From: Nitrospira sp.
GTDB taxonomy: Bacteria > Nitrospirota > Nitrospiria > Nitrospirales > Nitrospiraceae
Reading direction: 5' to 3'
Assembly (NCBI GenBank): GCA_016873525.1
Contig: VGXD01000050.1
Span: forward strand, 1 to 10,412
DNA: 10,412 nt
The notes beneath the pieces were generated by a model that saw only the letters and a program-made list of their open reading frames with translations, was not told the origin of the DNA and did not search any database. Shown here one piece after another: positions 1-5,776 of the stretch; the stretch's first letter is position 1, and the number at the start of each line of letters is the position of its first letter. The translations under genes and the position numbers were made by a program.

Positions 1-186
1 CGGATTCTTGGGGTCATAGCGCATCACGGAGAAAAAGAGTGCCGCCACGATATCGGCGGCCGAGCAGCAACTGGACGGATGCCCGCTACCGGCTTCCGAC
101 GTGGCGCGCACGCTCTCGATCCGGAGGTGAACCGCCTTGTTGCTGATCGCTGCGATGAGGGCATCCTGTGTGGTGCGAGCTGCCAT
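1..186 (-). CDS. tkt: transketolase, N-terminal 62 residues (runs off the left edge)
   Basis: Transketolase is the thiamine-diphosphate enzyme that moves two-carbon ketol units between sugar phosphates in the pentose phosphate and Calvin-type pathways, in the cytoplasm. Only the N-terminus is visible. Reading from the ATG at 186 gives about 20 residues of lead-in (MAARTTQDALIAAISNKAVH), then RIESVRAT, EAGSGHPSSCCSAADIVAAL and FFSVMRYDPKNP. The GSGHP block followed by S/T and AADI is the conserved start of the TPP-binding domain; its His takes part in catalysis in the family. The start is supported by a strong ribosome site, AAGGAG at 195-200, 8 bases from the ATG. A promoter lies just upstream, so the gene need not depend on the cysA operon. 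Dihydroxyacetone synthase or a split transketolase N-half share this motif and cannot be excluded, because the rest lies outside the window. Confidence 0.88.
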   Translation of the reverse strand, partial: MAARTTQDALIAAISNKAVHLRIESVRATSEAGSGHPSSCCSAADIVAALFFSVMRYDPKNP

Positions 187-225
187 GGCATTCTCTCCTT
201 TTTTTCTCTCGTCGAGGTCGGAGTA

Positions 226-254
226 ACTCTAAACAAAGAACGGTCGTCCGTCAA
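226..254 (-). promoter_or_regulatory. sigma70-type promoter for tkt
   Basis: On the minus strand, TTGACG (249-254) and TAGAGT (226-231) are separated by exactly 17 bases. The first matches the -35 consensus at 5 of 6 positions and the second matches the -10 consensus at 4 of 6. Transcription would start near 219, giving a leader of about 30 bases that holds the tkt ribosome site. It lies in the 97-base gap between cysA and tkt, where I see no convincing terminator hairpin, so read-through from cysA is also possible. Confidence 0.6.
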
Positions 255-282
255 TGTAAAGCGTGCGAAACGGCCCGTCGTT

Positions 283-1338
283 CTACAGGGCCGCCACCCG
301 CCCTTCCTGCGGCAGGAGACGAAATTGCGTAATCGCGTAGGAGACCGGACGGCCGACCTCGAACCGTCGCTCACGAAACTCTTCCTTGTTCATGCGCGAA
401 CGCAGGATCAGCCCGCCCTCGGTTTCGATTTCCAGCCGGTAGGCAACGCCCAGAAAATAAATACGGCGGAGCTTCGCCTTCAGGGGCCACTGCATGGAGT
501 CTTCCGAAATCTGCACGTAATAGGGACGAAACCCCACCTGGACCCGGTGGCCGTCCGGGAAGCCCGTCACGGGAAACTCCAACCCTCCCACACGCGCCAG
601 ATTGCCGCGCACCTCGGCCTCCAGGATATTCATCGAACCGATGAAGCGGGCGACGAATTCCGTCGCCGGCTCTTCGTACACCTCGGCCGGCGATCCGTCT
701 TGCTCCAGCTTCCCCTTCGAGAACACGATGATGCGGTCCGACACCTCCATCGCTTCTTCCTGGTCGTGCGTCACGAACAAGCTGGTCACGTTCAGGTTGT
801 CGTGCAAGCGGATCAGCCACTCCCGGAGTTCCTGCCGCACCTTCGCGTCCACCGCTCCGAAAGGCTCATCCAGCAACAGGACGCTGGGACGGGGCGCCAG
901 GGCCCTGGCGATGGCCACCCGCTGGCGCTGCCCGCCGGACAATTGATGCGGGTAGCGGTCGCCCAGCCCGTCCAATCCCATCAGGCGCAAGAGGTCCGAC
1001 ACTCGAGGGGCCATCTCGGCCTTCTTCCACTTTTTGATTTTGAGCCCGAACGCGATGTTCTGAAACACCGTCAGGTGTTTGAAGAGGGCGTAGTGCTGAA
1101 ACACAAACCCGATGTTGCGTTGCTGGACGGGGAGGTCGTTGACGCGGAGGCAGTCGATGAAGATGTCGCCGCCGGAAGGAGTCTCCAGCCCGGCGATCAT
1201 GCGCAGGACCGTGGTCTTGCCGCTGCCGCTGGGACCCAAGAGTCCGAGCAGTTCCCCCTCCTTCACGCCGAAGGACACGTCGGAAACGGCCTCCACCGAG
1301 CCGAACCGTTTGGACAGATGCCGAACTTCAATCTTCAC
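283..1338 (-). CDS. cysA: sulfate/thiosulfate ABC transporter ATP-binding protein CysA
   Basis: This is the cytoplasmic ATPase that powers sulfate/thiosulfate import through CysT and CysW. The 351-residue product has all ABC landmarks in order: Walker A GPSGSGKTT (35-43), Q-loop glutamine at 81 (FVFQHYALF), signature LSGGQRQRVAIARAL (133-147), Walker B VLLLDEP (153-159) and switch His191 (FVTHDQEEAM). From about residue 235 a C-terminal beta-rich region of the TOBE type found in CysA/PotA/MalK ATPases follows (GFRP near 269). Length is close to the usual 350-365. The start is GTG at 1338, preceded by AGAGGA 6 bases upstream. The gene begins 21 bases after the cysW stop and is the last gene of the sulfate operon. 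CysA, molybdate and spermidine ATPases look alike; the assignment to sulfate rests on its neighbours, especially the sulfate-binding protein. Confidence 0.95.
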   Translation of the reverse strand: MKIEVRHLSKRFGSVEAVSDVSFGVKEGELLGLLGPSGSGKTTVLRMIAGLETPSGGDIFIDCLRVNDLPVQQRNIGFVFQHYALFKHLTVFQNIAFGLKIKKWKKAEMAPRVSDLLRLMGLDGLGDRYPHQLSGGQRQRVAIARALAPRPSVLLLDEPFGAVDAKVRQELREWLIRLHDNLNVTSLFVTHDQEEAMEVSDRIIVFSKGKLEQDGSPAEVYEEPATEFVARFIGSMNILEAEVRGNLARVGGLEFPVTGFPDGHRVQVGFRPYYVQISEDSMQWPLKAKLRRIYFLGVAYRLEIETEGGLILRSRMNKEEFRERRFEVGRPVSYAITQFRLLPQEGRVAAL

Positions 1339-1359
1339 AGATCGTCCTCTCGCGCGGCG

Positions 1360-2154
1360 TCAGGCCGCGCCGGCCGCGACCCGCGATCGGGCCACTTCAA
1401 GCAAGACCAGAATGACAAAGGAGACCGCGATCAACGTCGCCGCCACCGCATAGGCCCCCACGTAATTGAAATCCACGTAACTTTGATAGATGTGGAGGGT
1501 CGCGGTCTGCGTCAACATGAGCACGTTCCCGGACACCACCAACACGGCCCCGAACTCGCCGATGGCCCGAGCCGTCGTCAAGGTGGCGCCATAGACCATT
1601 CCCCAGCGGACCGCCGGAAGCGTGACTTTGAGAAACACCTGCCACTCGTTCGCGCCCAGCGTCCTGGCGGCTTCCTCTCCGTCCGTGCCGACGGCCTGCA
1701 GCAGCGGCGTCAGTTCGCGGACGACGAAGGGAAAGGTCACGAAGAGAGTGGCCAGCACCATGGCCGGCAGGGCAAACAGCACCTTGACCTCCAAGGTCCC
1801 GAAAAAGGTTCCCAGGATGGCGTCCGGACCGAATAGGAGGACGAGCATGAAGCCCGCGATCACCGGCGACACCGCGAAGGGCAGGTCGATGAGGCCGCTC
1901 AACAGGGTCCGCCCTCTGAACTGCTGCCGGGCCAGGACCAGGGCCGTCACCGTGCCCAGAACGACATTCACAACCAACACGATCGCGGTGATTACGGCGG
2001 TCAGCCGGAATCCGTGCAGCGCCTCGGGGCGAGTCACTTCGTCCCAGAAAACGGCCACCCCCCCCTGAAACGATTGCGTGCACAGGTAGGCAAGGGGCCC
2101 GATCAGGAGGATGCCGAAGTAGAACCAGACTGTGGCAATAAGGATTCGTCGCAT
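1360..2154 (-). CDS. cysW: sulfate ABC transporter permease CysW
   Basis: This inner-membrane subunit pairs with CysT to form the sulfate channel. With the ATG at 2154 the protein has 264 residues, slightly shorter than typical CysW (about 270-290). About six hydrophobic segments are visible: near 4-25, 51-75, 93-108, 125-146, 186-210 and 233-253. The cytoplasmic EAA loop that docks on the ATPase is clear at 160-180 (EEAARTLGA, then KVTLP), followed by GEFGAVLVVSGN (199-210), typical of CysT/CysW. Start choice: the cysT stop is followed by two bases and then this ATG. An in-frame GTG at 2160 overlaps the cysT stop (GTGA) and would add two residues; the still longer reading frame upstream lies inside cysT and is unlikely. 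There is no clear ribosome site, so translation is probably coupled to cysT. Order and similarity to CysT place it as CysW. Confidence 0.92.
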   Translation of the reverse strand: MRRILIATVWFYFGILLIGPLAYLCTQSFQGGVAVFWDEVTRPEALHGFRLTAVITAIVLVVNVVLGTVTALVLARQQFRGRTLLSGLIDLPFAVSPVIAGFMLVLLFGPDAILGTFFGTLEVKVLFALPAMVLATLFVTFPFVVRELTPLLQAVGTDGEEAARTLGANEWQVFLKVTLPAVRWGMVYGATLTTARAIGEFGAVLVVSGNVLMLTQTATLHIYQSYVDFNYVGAYAVAATLIAVSFVILVLLEVARSRVAAGAA

Positions 2155-2156
2155 CG

Positions 2157-3044
2157 TCACCCACGCAAGGCCGGCAAGACCGGAGGGACCGCAACCGGCT
2201 CGGGCCGTGACCGGCGCCACCGACTGATGACGGCCGGCAGGCGCTCGCCCGGCGGCCGGGTGAGCCGTTCCAACAGCACCAAGGCCGCAAATGATATCAG
2301 GAGGATCAGCACGGAGACCGACGTAGCGCCCCTCGGATTATAGCTTTCGATCTCGCCATAGACATAGACCGGCGCCACTTGCGTCTTCATGGGAATATTG
2401 CCGGCGACGATGACGATCGCGCCGAACTCGCCCAACGCGCGGACGAAGGTCAAGAAGAGCCCGGTCAGGAGGCCGGGCAATACGCTCGGGATCGTCACCT
2501 TCCAGAACGTCACCCAACGCCCGGCGCCCAGCGTGAAAGCCGCTTCCTCCTGGTCTCGCTCCAATTCCATCAGGACCGGCTGGAGAGACCGAATCATAAA
2601 GGGCATCGTGACGAAGACCATCGCCAGCACAATGCCGGGAACGTTGTACAAAACCTCGATGCCGCCGCGCTGCAGCCAGGCCCCCAGGGGACTGGTGGCT
2701 CCATAAAGGGCGGCGATCATCAATCCGGCGACCAGCGTCGGAATGGCAAAGGGAAGATCCACCAAGGCGTTCAGAAACCACCGTCCCGGAAACTCATACC
2801 GGACCAGAACCACGGCCGAGAGGGTGCCGAAGACGGCATTGATCGCCGTCGCCGCCAGCGCGGCTTCCAGCGTCAGCACAAGGGCCGCCGCAGCCTGGGG
2901 CTGCACGATGTCCTCGGAAAACCGGCCGAGGCCGCCGACCAGCGATTGCTGTCCAATGACCAAGAGCGGCAGCAGGATCAGCACCAGCACATAGCCGATG
3001 GCTGTCGATCGGAGGGCAAGACTCACCAGTTGACGTGCATTCAT
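2157..3044 (-). CDS. cysT: sulfate ABC transporter permease CysT
   Basis: This is the first of the two inner-membrane permease subunits of the sulfate importer. The 295-residue product has hydrophobic segments near 13-32, 52-80, 97-116, 133-150, 189-214 and 240-259. The EAA loop is at 167-190 (EEAAFTLGAGRW, then KVTIP), followed by RALGEFGAIVIVAGN (202-216), typical of CysT. Compared with E. coli CysT (277 residues) it carries a C-terminal tail from about 262 rich in Pro and Arg, likely cytoplasmic. The ATG at 3044 is preceded by AAGGTG (3050-3055), 5 bases away. It lies 42 bases after the sbp stop and its own stop abuts cysW. I see no hairpin in the 42-base gap. Confidence 0.93.
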   Translation of the reverse strand: MNARQLVSLALRSTAIGYVLVLILLPLLVIGQQSLVGGLGRFSEDIVQPQAAAALVLTLEAALAATAINAVFGTLSAVVLVRYEFPGRWFLNALVDLPFAIPTLVAGLMIAALYGATSPLGAWLQRGGIEVLYNVPGIVLAMVFVTMPFMIRSLQPVLMELERDQEEAAFTLGAGRWVTFWKVTIPSVLPGLLTGLFLTFVRALGEFGAIVIVAGNIPMKTQVAPVYVYGEIESYNPRGATSVSVLILLISFAALVLLERLTRPPGERLPAVISRWRRSRPEPVAVPPVLPALRG

Positions 3045-3086
3045 CCTGACACCTTCATGCCGTTTCTCATGTCTTACCGGCGCGTC

Positions 3087-4166
3087 CTACTTACCCCGCG
3101 CCAGGTCTTCGACCGCTTTCGTCCAAGCCCCTTGCGGTCCAAAGAGCAGCCCTTCGACCTTCGTCCATCCGCCCAAGTCCCCGATGGTAAACAGCCGGGC
3201 AGGGACGGGGGATAGCATAGCTGCCTGCGCGCCGGGAGCGGCCGGTTGAACGGGCCTGAAGCCGACCTCCCGGAAGGCTCGTTGCGCCTCCTCACCCTGA
3301 AGGAAGGTCACAAAAGCTTCGGCAAGGTCGCGCACGCGGTGTTTGTCCACGTTGCGATCGACGAGGGCCACGGGGTTTTCGATCAGGACCGTTTCAGCCG
3401 GAATCACCAGTTCGTAGGGCCTGCCGCTCTTGATGCGGGGCAGCAATTCGTTTTCGTAGGTGACGATGACATCCCCGACGCCACGCTCAAAGGTCGTGAC
3501 CGATTCCCGCCCGCTCTTGTCCATGACCTTCACGTTCTTCTGGACCCGCTTCAGGAGATCTGTCGCATAGGCATCAGGCGAGCCCTTCGTTGCGGCCGAC
3601 CGTTGTTCGGCCAACTTGAGTCCCGCCCCATAGATGGCGATGATGTCCCACATGGCGCCGCCGGACGTCTTCGGGTTGGGATAGAGGACTTCCACGCCGG
3701 GCCTGGCAAGATCTTCCCAGGTCTGAATGTTCTTGGGATTCCCTTTTCTGACGCCGAACGCCACCAGCGATGCCGTGACGATGCCACGCTGCGGACCGCT
3801 CCGCCAATTATGTGCGACCAGCCCGGCCTTGGCGATTTGTTCAATATCCCCCTCAAGCGACAAAGCGGCGATGTCGGCTTCGAAGCCCCCCACGATAGCC
3901 CGCGCCTGCGCCCCCGAGGCGCCGTAGGAACTGCGGATGCGGACCTCCTGACCGGTGCGTTGTTTCCAGAAACGCTGGAAGGCGGGGATGATCTGCTTCT
4001 CGTAAGCCTCCTTCGGCACGCTGTAGCTGGCCAGGATCAGTTCGCGCGGCTCCGCTGCGACGGTCTGTGCGACAGGCTGCAACAGGGCCATCACCGAGAC
4101 CAGGACCGCGCCCGCGAGGAATGCCACGGGCAGCGAAGACATACGGTCAGCGCCAAGGAATCGCAT
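3087..4166 (-). CDS. sbp: periplasmic sulfate-binding protein (Sbp/CysP type)
   Basis: This protein captures sulfate (or thiosulfate) in the periplasm and hands it to CysT/CysW. With the start at 4166 it has 359 residues. Residues 1-38 look like a signal peptide: Arg at 2 and 8, a hydrophobic core about 12-30, and likely cleavage after VAA at 38. The mature part shows family blocks YGASGAQAR (81-89), GFEADIAALSLEGDI (94-108), the signature NPKTSGGAMW (164-173), GVGDVIVTYENE (229-240) and NPVALVDRNVDK (264-275). The last 35 residues (LFTIGDLGGW onward) match the usual ending. ATG 4166 was chosen because a GGAAAGG site lies about 6 bases upstream. Alternatives are 4196 (adds ten residues ahead of the signal peptide) and 4142 (signal peptide retained). 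The start overlaps the end of rrf2 by 20 bases. Sbp and CysP paralogues cannot be separated by eye. Confidence 0.94.
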   Translation of the reverse strand: MRFLGADRMSSLPVAFLAGAVLVSVMALLQPVAQTVAAEPRELILASYSVPKEAYEKQIIPAFQRFWKQRTGQEVRIRSSYGASGAQARAIVGGFEADIAALSLEGDIEQIAKAGLVAHNWRSGPQRGIVTASLVAFGVRKGNPKNIQTWEDLARPGVEVLYPNPKTSGGAMWDIIAIYGAGLKLAEQRSAATKGSPDAYATDLLKRVQKNVKVMDKSGRESVTTFERGVGDVIVTYENELLPRIKSGRPYELVIPAETVLIENPVALVDRNVDKHRVRDLAEAFVTFLQGEEAQRAFREVGFRPVQPAAPGAQAAMLSPVPARLFTIGDLGGWTKVEGLLFGPQGAWTKAVEDLARGK

Positions 4167-4608
4167 CGGAACCCTTTCCGCCTGTCTGACGGGCAAAATC
4201 GCTCAACGTGTAGTTGTCGAGGATGTCAGCGATCGCGTTGCGAACGCCCAGCATTACCTGCTGGATCGGGCAAGAAGGTTTGTCCGCATAGGGGCAATCG
4301 CGGCATTTTTGATAGGCCGTCTTGCTGACACAGGCAATCGGGGCCAGGGGACCATCCAGCAGACGGATGACTTGTCCCAAGGTAATTTCATCCGGCGGCT
4401 TGATGAGGCTATACCCTCCGGTGACGCCGCGCTTACTGGACAGCAGCCCCGCGTTCTTAAGCGTAAGGAGGATTTGCTCGAGGAATTCGATGGGAATGTT
4501 TTGGCGGTCGGCGATTTGATGTCGCTGAATCAGCGACCGCTTACTATAGTGCGCCGTCAATTCAAGGAGGGCCCTGAGCGCGTATTCACTTTTCTTAGAG
4601 AATTTCAT
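4147..4608 (-). CDS. Rrf2-family transcriptional regulator with four clustered cysteines
   Basis: The 153-residue product belongs to the Rrf2 family (relatives IscR, NsrR, CymR, RsrR): cytoplasmic dimeric DNA-binding proteins, many of which sense Fe-S cluster status or cysteine supply. The N-terminus MKFSKKSEYALRALLELT and the helix-turn-helix with wing (about 26-70; IPIEFLEQIL 38-47, LKNAGLLSSKRGVTGGYSL 50-68) are typical, and ITLGQVIRLLDGP (75-87) follows. Cysteines at 93, 102, 105 and 113 have spacing C-X8-C-X2-C-X7-C, in the region where IscR binds its cluster, although IscR has three cysteines spaced differently. It is the first gene of the sulfate operon and overlaps sbp by 20 bases, so control of sulfate uptake, and of itself, is the likely job (inference). 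CymR, the Rrf2 repressor of cysteine metabolism in Bacillus, is a functional precedent. The ATG at 4608 has a weak GAGAG site 4 bases upstream. Confidence 0.93.
   Translation of the reverse strand: MKFSKKSEYALRALLELTAHYSKRSLIQRHQIADRQNIPIEFLEQILLTLKNAGLLSSKRGVTGGYSLIKPPDEITLGQVIRLLDGPLAPIACVSKTAYQKCRDCPYADKPSCPIQQVMLGVRNAIADILDNYTLSDFARQTGGKGSDAIPWR
4167..4180 (-). promoter_or_regulatory. sbp ribosome-binding site inside a small hairpin
   Basis: Directly before the ATG at 4166 the minus strand reads CGGAAAGGGTTCCG. AAAGG is a usable Shine-Dalgarno sequence about 6 bases from the start, and it decides the start at 4166 over the alternatives. CGGAA and TTCCG are perfectly complementary with a four-base AGGG loop, so the site could fold into a short hairpin that presents part of the Shine-Dalgarno in its loop. 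The segment lies within the last codons of the regulator gene. The ribosome site is reasonably firm; the hairpin is only potential. Confidence 0.5.
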
Positions 4609-4625
4609 TTTTCTCTCAATTCTAA

Positions 4626-4636
4626 ACTGAGTCAGT
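4626..4636. promoter_or_regulatory. 11-base palindrome, candidate operator of the Rrf2 regulator
   Basis: ACTGAGTCAGT is a perfect inverted repeat (5-base arms around one central base) located between the predicted transcription start and the rrf2 start codon. It lies within AT-rich flanks, with AATT on each side. A dimeric repressor bound here would block the first transcribed bases, which fits autoregulation. It does not match the IscR, NsrR or CymR consensus sequences that I know, so the assignment rests on position and symmetry alone. Confidence 0.35.
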
Positions 4637-4647
4637 AAATTATGCCT

Positions 4648-4676
4648 ACAATAGACGAACGATTGGTTCTCGTCAA
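4648..4676 (-). promoter_or_regulatory. sigma70-type promoter for the rrf2-sbp-cysTWA operon
   Basis: On the minus strand, TTGACG (4671-4676) and TATTGT (4648-4653) are spaced by exactly 17 bases, matching the consensus at 5 of 6 and 4 of 6 positions. Transcription would start near 4640, leaving a leader of about 30 bases before the rrf2 ATG. It is the best promoter candidate upstream of the operon, and its likely start point lies only a few bases from the palindrome at 4626-4636. Confidence 0.6.
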
Positions 4677-4731
4677 GATGTCAGAGGCTAAGCCAACGCA
4701 TGAAGAGGCATTCGAAGCCAGCCGATCTGCC

Positions 4732-4761
4732 TTGACAGAAGAATGAGATTCTTGTTACTTT
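4732..4761 (+). promoter_or_regulatory. candidate promoter for the glyQ-glyS-ppdK operon with palindrome in the spacer
   Basis: TTGACA (4732-4737) is a perfect -35 hexamer. TACTTT (4756-4761) lies 18 bases downstream and is a weak -10 (3 of 6 matches). The spacer contains AAGAAT, GAG, ATTCTT (4739-4753), a perfect 6-base inverted repeat placed where a regulator would compete with RNA polymerase. Transcription would begin near 4768, about 90 bases ahead of glyQ. The -35 is convincing; the -10 and any regulation are tentative. Confidence 0.45.
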
Positions 4762-4845
4762 AACGGCGCTTCCGAGGGCTGCGTGCCACGGGAGCGAGCC
4801 TCTTGGGCGTCAACCTAGCCCGGCATAACTCTGCGCGACAACGGC

Positions 4846-4850
4846 AAGGA
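4846..4850 (+). promoter_or_regulatory. glyQ ribosome-binding site
   Basis: AAGGA lies 6 bases before the GTG at 4857 and fixes that codon as the glyQ start. The reading frame is open further upstream to a TTG at 4803, but those 18 extra codons have no counterpart in GlyQ proteins and no ribosome site of their own. Confidence 0.75.
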
Positions 4851-4856
4851 ATATCC

Positions 4857-5762
4857 GTGACTCTCCAGGAGTTAATCCTCTCCCTCCACCGCTATTGGGC
4901 TGACCAAGGCTGCATCATTCATCAACCCTATGACCTGGAGATGGGGGCCGGCACATTCCATCCGGCGACGTTTCTACGCGCCCTTGGCCCTGAACCCTGG
5001 CGAGCCGCCTACCCGCAGCCCTGCCGCCGCCCAACCGATGGACGCTACGGCGAAAACCCGAACCGGATGCAGCACTACTACCAGTATCAGGTTGTGCTCA
5101 AGCCCTCCCCCGACGACATTCAAGCTCTCTATCTTGACAGTCTGTCCCGCCTTGGAATCAACCCCAAGCAGCATGACATCCGCTTCATCCAGGACGACTG
5201 GGAGTCGCCGACCCTGGGCGCATGGGGACTCGGGTGGGAAGTGCGGCTGGACGGGATGGAAATTACACAGTTCACGTATTTCCAGGAAGTCGGCGGCATC
5301 GAGCTCAATCCGATTACCGTCGAGATCACCTATGGCACCGAGCGGATCGCGATGTACCTCCAACAAGTGGACAACGTCTACGATTTGGCCTGGACCGACG
5401 GAGTCACCTATGGGGACATCCACCTGGAAACGGAGCGGCAATTTTCGACATACAATTTCGAAGCCTCGGATGCCTCCATGCTGGCCGCCACGTTTCACAC
5501 TTTCGAATCGGAGTGCACGCGGTTGATCGAGCAGGGCCTCATGCTACCGGCCTATGACTACTGCATCAAAACCTCGCACATCTTCAACCTCCTGGATGCG
5601 CGGGGAGCCATCAGCGTGGCGGAGCGGACCGGCTACATCGCCCGCGTCAGGGCTTTGGCCTACCGCTGCGCGGAGGGCTACGTCGCCCTGCGGGAGAACT
5701 TGGGATTCCCCTTGCTGAAACGGCAGACGCGCGCCGCAACGCCTCGCCGCGGCAAACCATAA
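4857..5762 (+). CDS. glyQ: glycyl-tRNA synthetase alpha subunit
   Basis: GlyQ is the catalytic subunit of the bacterial alpha2-beta2 glycyl-tRNA synthetase, which joins glycine to tRNA-Gly in the cytoplasm. From the GTG at 4857 the product has 301 residues, as expected (E. coli 303). It is collinear with E. coli GlyQ throughout: LILSLHRYWADQGC (6-19), GAGTFHP (30-36), RRPTDGRYGENPNR (57-70, motif 2 region), HYYQYQVVLKPSPDDIQ (73-89), DIRFIQDDWESPTLGAWGLG (107-126), TQFTYFQEVGG (137-147), EITYGTERIAMY (156-167) and SHIFNLLDARGAISVAER (240-257). A basic tail (RQTRAATPRRGK) ends the protein. glyS follows after 14 bases. No T-box riboswitch is visible upstream; the leader of about 90 bases only holds weak hairpins. 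Confidence 0.98.
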   Translation: MTLQELILSLHRYWADQGCIIHQPYDLEMGAGTFHPATFLRALGPEPWRAAYPQPCRRPTDGRYGENPNRMQHYYQYQVVLKPSPDDIQALYLDSLSRLGINPKQHDIRFIQDDWESPTLGAWGLGWEVRLDGMEITQFTYFQEVGGIELNPITVEITYGTERIAMYLQQVDNVYDLAWTDGVTYGDIHLETERQFSTYNFEASDASMLAATFHTFESECTRLIEQGLMLPAYDYCIKTSHIFNLLDARGAISVAERTGYIARVRALAYRCAEGYVALRENLGFPLLKRQTRAATPRRGKP

Positions 5763-5776
5763 CCTAGACCTTGGCA

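Noticed and set aside
190..210. Poly-T run read as a terminator on the plus strand
   Set aside because: There is no stem before it and no plus-strand gene ends here. On the minus strand it is the purine-rich ribosome-binding region of tkt.
1339..1359. Attenuator or terminator between cysW and cysA
   Set aside because: The gap is only 21 bases and contains just the cysA ribosome site; no stable hairpin with a T-tract is present.
79..1836. 585-codon open frame on the plus strand opposite cysA and cysW
   Set aside because: It is the antisense shadow of two clear transporter genes in GC-rich DNA. Its product is rich in His, Arg, Gln and Gly with no recognisable domain.
2155..2220. Extended cysW start at 2220
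   Set aside because: It would place 22 non-hydrophobic residues encoded inside the end of cysT before the first membrane helix, and the stop-start junction at 2154-2159 explains the start better.
4678..4746. 22-codon plus-strand frame (MSEAKPTHEEAFEASRSALT, then EE) in the divergent intergenic region
   Set aside because: It has no ribosome site and no promoter upstream on that strand, and it overlaps the glyQ -35 element. A frame this short is expected by chance, although a leader peptide cannot be strictly excluded.
4762..4856. T-box or glycine riboswitch upstream of glyQ
   Set aside because: The conserved T-box sequence and the glycine aptamer core are not present, and the leader is shorter than a typical T-box.
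4803..4856. Extended glyQ start at TTG 4803
   Set aside because: The 18 extra residues do not match GlyQ, and AAGGA at 4846-4850 points to GTG 4857.
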